64,000 nucleotides of DNA, taken from FACHB-T130 sp042747725 (GTDB taxonomy: Bacteria > Cyanobacteriota > Cyanobacteriia > Cyanobacteriales > FACHB-T130). Positions within the stretch are counted from its first letter, which is position 1, and every line of letters begins with the position of its first letter. The stretch spans positions 62,001-126,000 of the forward strand of contig NZ_JBHZGO010000040.1 of the NCBI RefSeq assembly GCF_042747725.1, read 5' to 3'. Shown here one piece after another: positions 26,310 to 34,270 of this stretch. Made by a program: the position numbers and the translations under genes. The notes below the pieces were generated by a model. It made no database searches. It was not told the origin of the DNA and saw nothing but the letters and a program-made list of their open reading frames with translations.

Positions 26310-27360
26310 CATTTTAAATATAAATCATGGGCAAAAAATTCAAGCAGAAGAATTATCTTTAACCCTAAGACTGCTAAATTTAGAAGAACGCCATCTTTGG
26401 GACTTGTTTGTGCAAACTGCGCCCACAGGATGCTTTATGCAATCTTGGGCTTGGGCAGATTTCAAGGAATTAGAAGGATACAAAACGTTCCGTTATGGTT
26501 TATTCTACAAGCAAGAATTAGTGGGAGGATGCATTTTTTATTTTTATCCTCATCCTAATAAAGCAAATTTATTAGTTGCTCCAGGTGCCCCTTTGCTACC
26601 TGCACAATTGGAAAAAGAAGGAATGCAGATGTTGCTGAAACAAGCGGCATCTTTAGCTAAAAAAATAGCAGCGGTGGCGCTACGAATTGAACCATTATGG
26701 CATCAAAAACCAGATTGGCTTGCCGAATTTAGGCGTGCCCCCGCTGATTTATTGCCCTCAGAAACCCTGTTAATTGATCTACAATTAACTGAAACTGAAA
26801 TGTTAGCAACTATGAAGCCAAAAGGACGATATAATTTGCGTTTGAGTTGGCGTCATGGTGTAGAAACCGAATTTAGAACAGACTCGCAGGCAATTCCTGT
26901 GTTTTACGATATCTTTTGGGAAACGGTAAAACGTCAGCAGTTTTTTGGCGAACCATACAAATTTTTCATCAATCTTTGCCAAACCTTATTTAAGGCAAAT
27001 ATGGCAGAGATTGGTTTCGCAACCTGGCAGGGAAAAATATTAGCCGCTATCTTGGTGGTTTATTGGGGCAATCGCGCAACTTATCTTTACGGCGGACGTA
27101 GTTTTGAACATCCGGAAGTCATGGCAACTTACAGTTTACACTGGGCGGCAATGCAACGGGCAAAATCACGCGGTTGCAGTTTGTATGATTTCTATGGTTT
27201 TACTCACGATCCCAATCATAGTTATGCCAAATTTTCCCGCTTTAAAAGTCAGTTTGGTGGTGTGACGGTAACAACTATCGGCGCTCAGGATTACTTTTTT
27301 TACGACCAATTAGCAGATACAATGATTGGATTATTAAAACACTTAAAGAATCCAAATTGA
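26302..27360 (+). CDS. FemX/FemAB-like aminoacyltransferase (GNAT fold)
   Basis: A 352-residue protein of the FemABX class, which in other bacteria adds amino acids from aminoacyl-tRNA to the peptidoglycan stem peptide. Landmarks: F-M-Q-S-W-A-W-A-D-F-K-E near residue 45, M-K-P-K-G-R-Y-N-L-R-L at about 172, and C-terminal Y-L-Y-G-G-R-S then Y-D-F-Y-G-F-T. Cyanobacteria usually have direct peptidoglycan cross-links, so another acceptor, possibly linked to the neighbouring spermidine-synthase-like protein, is plausible. Translation is coupled to the upstream gene by an eight-base overlap. Confidence 0.8.
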   Translation: MTDILNINHGQKIQAEELSLTLRLLNLEERHLWDLFVQTAPTGCFMQSWAWADFKELEGYKTFRYGLFYKQELVGGCIFYFYPHPNKANLLVAPGAPLLPAQLEKEGMQMLLKQAASLAKKIAAVALRIEPLWHQKPDWLAEFRRAPADLLPSETLLIDLQLTETEMLATMKPKGRYNLRLSWRHGVETEFRTDSQAIPVFYDIFWETVKRQQFFGEPYKFFINLCQTLFKANMAEIGFATWQGKILAAILVVYWGNRATYLYGGRSFEHPEVMATYSLHWAAMQRAKSRGCSLYDFYGFTHDPNHSYAKFSRFKSQFGGVTVTTIGAQDYFFYDQLADTMIGLLKHLKNPN

Positions 27361-27369
27361 TTTAATCGT

Positions 27370-27453
27370 AATTTACGCAAAGCTTATACATATAGCGTTT
27401 TTTCGGGTTCAATCACCCTGTGGTTGCAGATGTGGTGATGTTGCGTAAATCCT
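27370..27453. repeat. Palindromic element B, copy 2
   Basis: A diverged copy of the 90-bp element. The outer arms read ATTTACGCAA and TTGCGTAAAT, and the shared interior AGCTTATACATATAGCG is intact. Both arms changed together (C to T on the left, G to A on the right), keeping the stem paired. It lies between the FemX-like gene and the DUF350 gene. Confidence 0.82.
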
Positions 27454-27487
27454 ATTGATATTAAAAAACTTGATAAGGAGTTAAATA

Positions 27488-28339
27488 GTGGAACAAGTCA
27501 GTCAATTAGGATTTATTCTTCTAGAGCTAGTGGTAGGCTTTGGGTTGTTCTGGCTGGGACAACTAGCTTATCAAAAACTATTCCGTCGCATGGAATTAAA
27601 TCTAGAACTATTTGTTAAAGATAATTCAGCCGTAGCGATCGCTCTCGTCGGATATTACCTCGGCATCGTCATTGCACTGGGTGGTGTTTTAGGACAACCT
27701 TCAGACAATTGGCAGGACAAGTTACTCAATTTGGCAAGCTATGGTGCCACAGTAATTTTATTCATGTTGGCGGGTGCTTGGGTAGGCGATCGTTTAATTC
27801 TGCGTTGCTTTGATTGTAAGCGCGAAATTCTCGAAGAACGCAACACAGGCGCTGCTGCTGTAGAATTTGGCAATCACATCGCCAATGGACTCATTCTCAG
27901 CGCCGCACTCGGAGGAGAAAGCGGCACTTGGCTAGTAGGGTTAGTCTGCTGGATTGTCGGCTTAGGCGTACTCGTTTTGGTGAGTGTTCTCTATCCCTAC
28001 GTCACTAAATACGATGTATTTGAAGAGATTGAAAGGCGCAATAATCCCGCTGCTGGCGTGGCGTTAGCAGGCTTACTTATTGCGACGGGTAATATAGTGC
28101 GCGTGGCATTTGCCGCCGAGTTTCAAAACTGGGTAATTAGTTTTACTCAATATGGTTTAACACTGTTATTTTGCTTAGCCTCACTGATTGTAATTCGCTG
28201 GATTGCAGATTTAATCTTGGTGCCAGGAGTAAAAATATCCGATGAAATCGCGCGTCAACAAGTCCCGAATTTGGGTGCTGGATTAATTGAAGCTTTTGCT
28301 TATATTGCGGCTTCATTCTTAATCGCCTGGGCTGTCTAA
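27488..28339 (+). CDS. DUF350 integral membrane protein (duplicated domain)
   Basis: A 283-residue polytopic membrane protein with about seven to eight helices that falls into two similar halves. Each half contains an N-x-A-(V/A)-(A/G)-(I/V)-A-L segment (N-S-A-V-A-I-A-L near 44, N-P-A-A-G-V-A-L near 187), the DUF350 hallmark. Function is unknown; DUF350 is also found with polyamine-type and phage-shock-type genes. The start is GTG at 27488 with AAGGAG about seven bases upstream. It ends the run that begins with DUF4178, although a palindromic repeat separates it from the FemX-like gene. Confidence 0.82.
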   Translation: MEQVSQLGFILLELVVGFGLFWLGQLAYQKLFRRMELNLELFVKDNSAVAIALVGYYLGIVIALGGVLGQPSDNWQDKLLNLASYGATVILFMLAGAWVGDRLILRCFDCKREILEERNTGAAAVEFGNHIANGLILSAALGGESGTWLVGLVCWIVGLGVLVLVSVLYPYVTKYDVFEEIERRNNPAAGVALAGLLIATGNIVRVAFAAEFQNWVISFTQYGLTLLFCLASLIVIRWIADLILVPGVKISDEIARQQVPNLGAGLIEAFAYIAASFLIAWAV

Positions 28340-28342
28340 ATT

Positions 28343-28439
28343 CAGGACGGACTCGCCGCACATCAACACATAGTAAGGGCAACCACAGGGGGATTGAACC
28401 CGAAAAAACGCTATATGTATAAGCTTTGCGTAAGTCCTG
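28343..28439. repeat. Palindromic element B, copy 3 (reverse orientation)
   Basis: It begins CAGGAC and ends CGTAAGTCCTG, with CGCTATATGTATAAGCTT inside, so it is in the opposite orientation to copies 1, 2 and 5. It starts four bases after the DUF350 stop and could act as the 3' hairpin of that transcript. The rest of the spacer to coaBC holds nothing else. Confidence 0.82.
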
Positions 28440-28521
28440 AAATGTAAGAAATCGGCTTCTGCCCACTCAAAAATAGGTTGAGAAGCTGAAAAATGATGGG
28501 ATCTAAGCACTGCTTGTCCTT

Positions 28522-29736
28522 TCAGCCAGCACCTTGAACAAAGTCAAATAAAGAGTGAGCCATCTGCAATTTACTACAGGGTTCAATCTCTACTTTGCGC
28601 CCTTGATTGTCAAGAAACACAGCTCGGTTGTTGTCGCTGCCAAAACCAGCATCGGGTTGATCGATGGGATTAGCAACAATGGCATCCAATTTTTTCTTCC
28701 GCAACTTCTCCAGCGCTGGCGTAACAATATCCCCAGTCTGTGCGGCAAACCCAATTAACTTTTGATGCGGCTGTTTGAGACTCGCCAATTCTGCCACGAT
28801 ATCGGGTACAGATTCTAGAGGTAAGGAAGCGGGAAGCGATCGCTTCGGCAATTTCTGGGCACTATACTCGGCTGGTTTCACATCTGCCACCGCCGCCGAC
28901 ATCACTATCAAATCGGCATCTGGAAAACACTCTAACATCGCCTGCTGCATCTGGTGGGCGCTCATCACACCAATCGATTGCACCTTTTGTAGAGAGGCGA
29001 TTAATTGCGTCTCCATTGGCCCATGCACCAGTGTCACAGATGCACCGCGATGCAGTGCAGCTTGTGCCAATGCGAATCCCATTTTGCCAGTCGAAGGATT
29101 GCCGATGAAGCGCACCGGATCGAGATGCTCTCGCGTTCCTCCAGCACTAATTAAAACTCGTTTCCCGGCTAAATCTCGCTTACCGCCAGTGTGCAATAGA
29201 GATGTAATTTGCGGCAAAATTTCAGCAGGTTCTGCCATACGTCCAGCACCGACGCGATCGCAAGCCAAGAGTCCAGCACCGGGACCAACACTGTGATAGC
29301 GTTTATCTACGAATACCTGTTGCCAATTGCGTTGCACTGCCACCTGTTCCCACATATCCGTATTCATTGCTGGTGCTAACAACACCGGACAAGTGGAAGC
29401 GAGGACAGTATTCGCAAGCAGATTGTCAGCGAAACCATAAGCCAACTTGCCTAAAGTATTCGCGGTTAGAGGAGCGATCGCCAAAACCTCTGCCCATTCT
29501 CCCAACTCAATATGCAAAGGGCGTCCGCGTGTCGGTTGCCAGAAATTTTCATCCGTATAAGCAGGATGACGAGACAGCGTTGCCACTGTTAGAGGGGTGA
29601 TAAATGCTTGAGCAGAATCAGTAAGAATCACCCGAACTTCCACCCCAGTTTTGGCAAGCGCCGAAATTACCTCACAAACTTTATAGGCGGCGATACCGCC
29701 GCCTATCCCAATGAGAACTCGTCTGCCACTTTGCAT
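28522..29736 (-). CDS. coaBC: Bifunctional phosphopantothenoylcysteine decarboxylase/synthetase CoaBC
   Basis: Two consecutive steps of coenzyme A synthesis in one 404-residue protein. The FMN-dependent decarboxylase CoaC (about 1-185) begins R-R-V-L-I-G-I-G-G-G-I-A-A-Y-K, with H-I-E-L-G near the catalytic histidine and the P-A-M-N-T-D-M-W motif. The CTP-dependent ligase CoaB follows with S-A-G-G-T-R-E, L-D-P-V-R-F-I-G-N-P-S-T-G-K-M-G and A-A-V-A-D. The ATG is at 29736, immediately next to the stop codon of the upstream DUF2555 gene, so the two are almost certainly co-translated. Confidence 0.95.
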   Translation of the reverse strand: MQSGRRVLIGIGGGIAAYKVCEVISALAKTGVEVRVILTDSAQAFITPLTVATLSRHPAYTDENFWQPTRGRPLHIELGEWAEVLAIAPLTANTLGKLAYGFADNLLANTVLASTCPVLLAPAMNTDMWEQVAVQRNWQQVFVDKRYHSVGPGAGLLACDRVGAGRMAEPAEILPQITSLLHTGGKRDLAGKRVLISAGGTREHLDPVRFIGNPSTGKMGFALAQAALHRGASVTLVHGPMETQLIASLQKVQSIGVMSAHQMQQAMLECFPDADLIVMSAAVADVKPAEYSAQKLPKRSLPASLPLESVPDIVAELASLKQPHQKLIGFAAQTGDIVTPALEKLRKKKLDAIVANPIDQPDAGFGSDNNRAVFLDNQGRKVEIEPCSKLQMAHSLFDFVQGAG

Positions 29737-29949
29737 TTAAGCTTCATCGAAGGGTTGAAAATCCAGCAGGTAGAGGTAGGGTTCAACTAAATCTGGACGT
29801 TGAAAAGCGATCGCTCTGAGCAAATGCCAATCATCCAATCCTTCAAAGGGATTGGTGTAATTATCTTGCTCTAGCCGTACAGCCAGCTGTTCCACTTCAG
29901 TTGCCGTCACAGCAGAAATATCCCGGTTGGAAATGCTAACAGTTGTCAT
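29737..29949 (-). CDS. DUF2555 domain protein
   Basis: It has 70 residues from the ATG at 29949 (start M-T-T-V-S-I-S-N-R-D-I). An upstream in-frame start at 30000 would add 17 unconserved residues. The core D-N-Y-x-N-P-F-E-G-L-D-D-W-H-L-L-R-A-I-A-F-x-R-P identifies the cyanobacterial DUF2555 family, which has no known function. The stop touches the coaBC start codon with no intervening base, which suggests an operon and a link to coenzyme A metabolism or simply shared expression. Confidence 0.8.
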   Translation of the reverse strand: MTTVSISNRDISAVTATEVEQLAVRLEQDNYTNPFEGLDDWHLLRAIAFQRPDLVEPYLYLLDFQPFDEA

Positions 29950-30101
29950 TGACCGCGCCTCCCTCAATCTGCATCTGTGCCATGAATTATACAGATGCAA
30001 CCAACCATTTTATCTTAACGCCATTACTGGCGATCGCTTGATTTAAAAAAACGTCAAGTTAGCGGGTCTACTAGCTTTAAGCGGGAGATTTGACCGAAAC
30101 A

Positions 30102-30353
30102 GGGCTGAGGACTGAGGGCTGAGGACTGAGGGCTGAGGGCTGAGGGCTGAGGGCTGAGGACTGAGGGCTGAGGGCTGAGGGCTGAGGGCTGAGGGCTGAG
30201 GGCTGAGGGCTGAGGGCTGAGGGCTGAGGGCTGAGGGCTGAGGACTGAGGGCTGAGGACTGAGGGCTGAGGACTGAGGGCTGAGGGCTGAGGGCTGAGGA
30301 CTGAGGGCTGAGGGCTGAGGGCTGAGGACTGAGGGCTGAGGGCTGAGGGCTGA
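30102..30353. repeat. Heptamer tandem array 3 (GAGGGCT/GAGGACT)
   Basis: A run of 252 bp, about 36 head-to-tail heptamers, mostly GAGGGCT with scattered GAGGACT. The minus strand is free of stops in every frame and produces spurious 97-107-codon frames rich in Ala-Leu-Ser-Pro-Gln. The flanks 30001-30101 and 30354-30583 contain no gene that I can support; ATAATGG...CCATTAT at about 30359-30380 is a small hairpin just after the array. Confidence 0.92.
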
Positions 30354-30583
30354 ATAAATAATGGTTTCAAGCACCATTATTTAATTATGGACAAGAAGAA
30401 AGAATTGTTTCTCTGCTGGCGCAGCCTGAAGAAACTCTCGCGTCATTATTTCCATATTTCCAGCCCTGATGGCGTTAAGGGCTATACTCAGTCCGTGCTT
30501 CGCACCGCAACGCTGAACAGGATTTTTACCTCAGACCGTCAAGCGTTGCGCTAACGAGAGCAGTCATTAGCGGCTAGCACCGA

Positions 30584-31204
30584 TCAAGTATTTGCCTTGA
30601 CAAACTTCCGCATCACTTCTAAAGCTGCCGGTTGAACCTCATGCCCCATATCAAATTCCTGGTATTGTACCGATACTCCCAGCGCTGTTAAAGCGTCCCG
30701 CGCCTTCTGGGCAGCACTCAGCGGCACCACAGAATCTTGTCTCCCATGCAAAATTAATACAGGTGGATAAGTAGCATCAGGTTGTGGAGAGAGGGGATGC
30801 AAATAGCCACTCAACACCACCAAACCCGCTAAAGGCAAATTCAATCCTACATCCAGCGTCATTGCCCCGCCTTGAGAAAAGCCACACAAAATTGTGCGTG
30901 AAAGGGGGACGCCAGTTGAACTTTCGAGAGATTTGAGCCACTCAGTAAGCAAATGCTGACTTTTGACTAAATCCTGAGACTGAGATCCTCCTGGTTTCCC
31001 AAATTCGTACCACATTCGCCCCCCCGCTACATAGGGATTCGTAAAAGGGGCATCGGGCACCAAAAACTGATACTCCGGTAAATTCAAAAATGGGGCTAAG
31101 GATGCCAACTGCTGGGCATTCCCTCCAAAGCCATGCAACACGACAATCAACCCAGATGGCTGTTGATTCGCTGCCGATGGAATCGAAATAACTGAGAGAG
31201 ACAG
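30584..31204 (-). CDS. Alpha/beta-hydrolase (carboxylesterase/phospholipase type), probable CTG start
   Basis: Serine hydrolase with V-V-L-H-G-F-G-G-N (oxyanion region), nucleophile elbow G-F-S-Q-G-G, acid in H-G-R-Q-D and histidine in D-M-G-H-E-V: a complete catalytic triad. The first canonical in-frame start is a TTG at 31150, but it cuts the first beta strands. Reading further up, CTG at 31204 is preceded by AGGAG seven bases away and yields S-L-S-V-I-S-I-P, the N-terminus expected for cyanobacterial homologues. No ATG, GTG or TTG occurs in frame between 31150 and the upstream stop. From CTG it has 206 residues. It follows the Crp/Fnr gene by 24 bp, probably in one operon. Confidence 0.78.
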   Translation of the reverse strand: MSLSVISIPSAANQQPSGLIVVLHGFGGNAQQLASLAPFLNLPEYQFLVPDAPFTNPYVAGGRMWYEFGKPGGSQSQDLVKSQHLLTEWLKSLESSTGVPLSRTILCGFSQGGAMTLDVGLNLPLAGLVVLSGYLHPLSPQPDATYPPVLILHGRQDSVVPLSAAQKARDALTALGVSVQYQEFDMGHEVQPAALEVMRKFVKANT

Positions 31205-31228
31205 AAGCTTACTCCTAACAAATGCGAC

Positions 31229-31858
31229 TCACCAATCAGAGATGCTGGCAAAGCTCTCATCTTTTAAGATAATATGGCGATCGCTATCCAGACTAATCGA
31301 TCCCTGCTGTTGTAGCTTGCTGAGCAATCGCGTGATGGTCACGCGGGTGGTACCGATGGCACTGGCGATATGTTGATGGGTGAGGCGCGCCCCCAGACGA
31401 GTTCCACCAGCCACAGGTTGACCGATTTCCTTTTTTAACAGCAACAGCAGTCGCTGCAAGCGATCTTCTACCCGTCGCTGTCCGACAATGGCTAAAAGTG
31501 CCTCTGCTTGTCGCATCCGTCGCCCCATTTGCGGCAAAATTAGCTGAGCTAGACGTGGGGAAGCTTCTATTTCTGTGACTGAAAACCATCTTAAATAGAC
31601 ATCACAGAGCGCCGTTGCCTGATAGGCTTGCAGCCAGGTCATCCAAAGACCAAAAAATGTCGAAGTTCCTGCCCAACCCAGCAACACTTCTTCTCCATTC
31701 GGGCAAAGTGTACTCAGCTGCACCAAACCCCGATCGATTTGCCAAATGCCCTGTGGTACGAGGGGAATTAGGTCTCCCTTGGCATAAAAATGCAAACGAC
31801 GCCCTTCATTGGGATCGTATTGGTCTATTGCTAGAACTGCTTTGGAAGTTGGGGGCAT
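31229..31858 (-). CDS. Crp/Fnr-family transcription regulator
   Basis: A 209-residue protein. The N-terminal cyclic-nucleotide-binding-like beta barrel (about 20-110, with F-Y-A-K-G-D-L-I) is followed by a dimer helix. A winged helix-turn-helix at about 155-195 contains L-T-H-Q-H-I-A-S-A-I-G-T-T-R-V-T-I-T-R, the Crp DNA-recognition pattern. The phosphate-binding cassette of true cAMP receptors is not conserved, so the effector is unknown. It is neither NtcA nor SyCRP1 by its recognition helix, as far as I can judge. The downstream esterase starts 24 bp after its stop. Confidence 0.88.
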   Translation of the reverse strand: MPPTSKAVLAIDQYDPNEGRRLHFYAKGDLIPLVPQGIWQIDRGLVQLSTLCPNGEEVLLGWAGTSTFFGLWMTWLQAYQATALCDVYLRWFSVTEIEASPRLAQLILPQMGRRMRQAEALLAIVGQRRVEDRLQRLLLLLKKEIGQPVAGGTRLGARLTHQHIASAIGTTRVTITRLLSKLQQQGSISLDSDRHIILKDESFASISDW

Positions 31859-32061
31859 GGCTGTAATTATTTCCAGCTATGAAAAATTGGCTATGGATAG
31901 GCACTGCCACTTTAACCCCCTAAGGTAAAGGATAGGTAATCAAAAGATTACTAAAGGCTTAAAAAACGGTGATTTGCGAATACTTTTAGATTGTGCGATC
32001 GCCCCTTTTCAGGGTAAAGGCGATCTCATCCAAATTCTTCCAGACTCAGCCTGAAAATAAA

Positions 32062-32087
32062 GAGACTGGCTATCGATAGCCAGCCTC
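32062..32087 (-). terminator. Intrinsic terminator after ilvB
   Basis: On the minus strand an 11-bp stem (GAGGCTGGCTA with TAGCCAGTCTC, one G-T pair) closes a TCGA loop and is followed by TTTATTTTC. It contains the perfect palindrome CTGGCTATCGATAGCCAG. It lies about 90 bp after the ilvB stop and separates ilvB from the Crp/Fnr gene. The rest of the 31859-32173 spacer shows no gene. Confidence 0.75.
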
Positions 32088-32173
32088 AGTGTAATATCCC
32101 AAAGTAAAGGATAGTCATCCAAACGATTAAGAACTCATCAGCGATCGCTCAAAAACTCATCACTAATTACCCA

Positions 32174-34033
32174 TTAGATTTTGGTACCGCACTCCGGACA
32201 GAAGTTGTTGCTGGCGATGTTTTTCGCACCGCAACCGCTGCAATATACTAGCTCTGCGGCTTTTTCCAACTTGCGGCGTTCTGGCAAGCCAATCATTTGA
32301 GCGTTGCTCTTACCTGGAGCCACCATTGGGTAACAGTTTTCGTTCCTTTTGACTTGGGCATCCAGCAAAACTGGGCCATTGTGAGCCAGCATTTCGGCGA
32401 TCGCATCTTTCAGTTCCGAGCGATCGCGGATCGACATCCCCTTAATCCCGAACGCCTTTGCTAGCAGCACAAAATCTGGCATCCCCACTTCCATATTCGA
32501 GGACGAGTAACGCTCTCCGTAGAACGCCTCCTGCCACTGACGCACCATTCCCTGCCAGCCATTATTGATAATAACGGTCTTGACATTTATGCCATATTGT
32601 GCCAGCGTCCCCAGTTCCTGTAAATTCATCTGGAAACTGGCATCGCCGCTAATACAAATCACCTCTTCGTTCGGCAGCGCTACCTTAGCACCCATCGCCG
32701 CTGGCATCCCGTACCCCATCGTGCCCAAACCAGCACTGGAAATCCACCGACGCGGCCCATTCTTGAGAAATTGCGCCGCCCACATTTGGTGCTGACCCAC
32801 GTCTGTCGTGTAGTAGGCTTGAGGAGCTTGACGCCCCAGTTCTACAATCACCTCTTGCGGTGCCAAACTATCGGGATATTGAGGCACCACCAGAGGATAA
32901 TCTTCTCGCCAGCGATTAATCCGCTCCAGCCATGCTTTCGTTTGATTTAGCTCAAAGGCAGCATTGGTTTCATGACATCGGCGCAGCAAGTCAATCAACA
33001 CGTTCCGCACATCGCCGACAATAGGCACTTCCGGAGCGCGATTTTTTCCCACCTCTGCGGGGTCGATGTCAATATGAATAACCTTAGCGTGAGAAGCAAA
33101 TTCATCCAACTTACCCGCCACGCGGTCATCAAATCTGGCTCCCACCGCAATCAGCAAGTCGCACTCGCTCACTGAAAAGTTAGCGTAGGCGGTGCCGTGC
33201 ATCCCCAACATCCCAACTGAGAGGGGATGGTTCTCGTCAAAGGCACCAATGCCCATCAGCGTCGTTGTTACGGGGATTTGGAAGAGTTCTGCCAGTTCCT
33301 GAATTTCTGCATGGGCACCGGCTGTAATCGCGCCCCCGCCCACATATAGCAACGGCTGCCGTGCTTGCCCAAGTAAGGTACACGCTGCATTGATCTGACG
33401 AGGATTGCCTTTCACCGTAGGACGGTATCCCGGCAATCTTACGGTATCCGGCTCCACCGGCACATAGTCAAATTCTGCTAATGCCACATCTTTCGGCACA
33501 TCAATCAACACCGGCCCCGGACGCCCCGTACTGGCGATATGGAACGCTTCTGCCACAATCCGCGCCATGTCTTTGGGATCGCGCACGACATAGGAGTGTT
33601 TCACAATTGGCAGCGTAATTCCGAAAATATCGGTTTCCTGAAACGCATCGCTGCCAATCGCGTTAAGAGGCACCTGCCCCGTGACCACGACCATTGGAAT
33701 CGAGTCCATGTGCGCTGTAGCAATGCCCGTCACTAGGTTCGTTGCCCCAGGACCAGACGTGGCAAAACAGACACCCACCTTGCCGGTGGCACGAGCATAG
33801 CCATCCGCCGCGTGAGCCGCGCCTTGCTCGTGTCTTGCCAAGATGTGATGAATCCCGCCATCCGTTTCCGCCCGGTACAGTTCATCGTATATCGGCAGAA
33901 TTGCACCACCCGGATAGCCAAAAATATGCTGAACACCGTGACGCTTCAGACTGTCAATCAGGGCAAATGCACCTGTTCTGCGGCTGCTCATTTGACGTAT
34001 TGATTCTTTTTCCGAGACGCTTTGCGATCGCAC
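32174..34033 (-). CDS. ilvB: Acetolactate synthase large subunit with C-terminal zinc ribbon
   Basis: Thiamin-diphosphate enzyme that condenses pyruvate in branched-chain amino acid synthesis. It has 619 residues. The Pyr domain begins H-I-F-G-Y-P-G-G-A-I-L-P-I-Y-D, with the catalytic glutamate in A-R-H-E-Q-G-A-A-H. The FAD and TPP domains follow, with G-D-A-S-F-Q-M-N-L-Q-E-L the ThDP/Mg site. The last about 25 residues are not part of the enzyme core: they form a zinc ribbon with Cys598, Cys601, Cys612 and Cys615. The start is GTG at 34033, or more conservatively ATG at 33991 (M-S-S-R-R-T-G-A-F-A-L). The small subunit ilvH is not in the window. Confidence 0.94.
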   Translation of the reverse strand: MRSQSVSEKESIRQMSSRRTGAFALIDSLKRHGVQHIFGYPGGAILPIYDELYRAETDGGIHHILARHEQGAAHAADGYARATGKVGVCFATSGPGATNLVTGIATAHMDSIPMVVVTGQVPLNAIGSDAFQETDIFGITLPIVKHSYVVRDPKDMARIVAEAFHIASTGRPGPVLIDVPKDVALAEFDYVPVEPDTVRLPGYRPTVKGNPRQINAACTLLGQARQPLLYVGGGAITAGAHAEIQELAELFQIPVTTTLMGIGAFDENHPLSVGMLGMHGTAYANFSVSECDLLIAVGARFDDRVAGKLDEFASHAKVIHIDIDPAEVGKNRAPEVPIVGDVRNVLIDLLRRCHETNAAFELNQTKAWLERINRWREDYPLVVPQYPDSLAPQEVIVELGRQAPQAYYTTDVGQHQMWAAQFLKNGPRRWISSAGLGTMGYGMPAAMGAKVALPNEEVICISGDASFQMNLQELGTLAQYGINVKTVIINNGWQGMVRQWQEAFYGERYSSSNMEVGMPDFVLLAKAFGIKGMSIRDRSELKDAIAEMLAHNGPVLLDAQVKRNENCYPMVAPGKSNAQMIGLPERRKLEKAAELVYCSGCGAKNIASNNFCPECGTKI

Positions 34034-34270
34034 CAGTCAACCTCTCACTAAACTTAAGTTCTTTTTTAAGGTTTCTATCTAATTCAGCATCAGAAATAGA
34101 GGGTTAATTCTTAAGTCTAATCCTGATATCAATTCCTGTCGAGGGATTAATCCACAAAAATTGGAGAGTGTTTATTTTCTCTGACTTTATTGCTCAATTC
34201 GGTCACGCCGCCGGGAAGGAGGTGTGCCAAGGATAGCGGCTAAGATCGGTCCGAGAGTCCTCCTTTCAAG

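Noticed and set aside
27370..27453. tRNA-like GGTTCAATC segment
   Set aside because: It is the interior of palindromic element B; no acceptor, D or anticodon stem can be built around it.
30054..30377. Two overlapping open frames (97 and 107 codons) in different phases
   Set aside because: Both come from heptamer array 3, and the two phases encode the same shifted heptapeptide.
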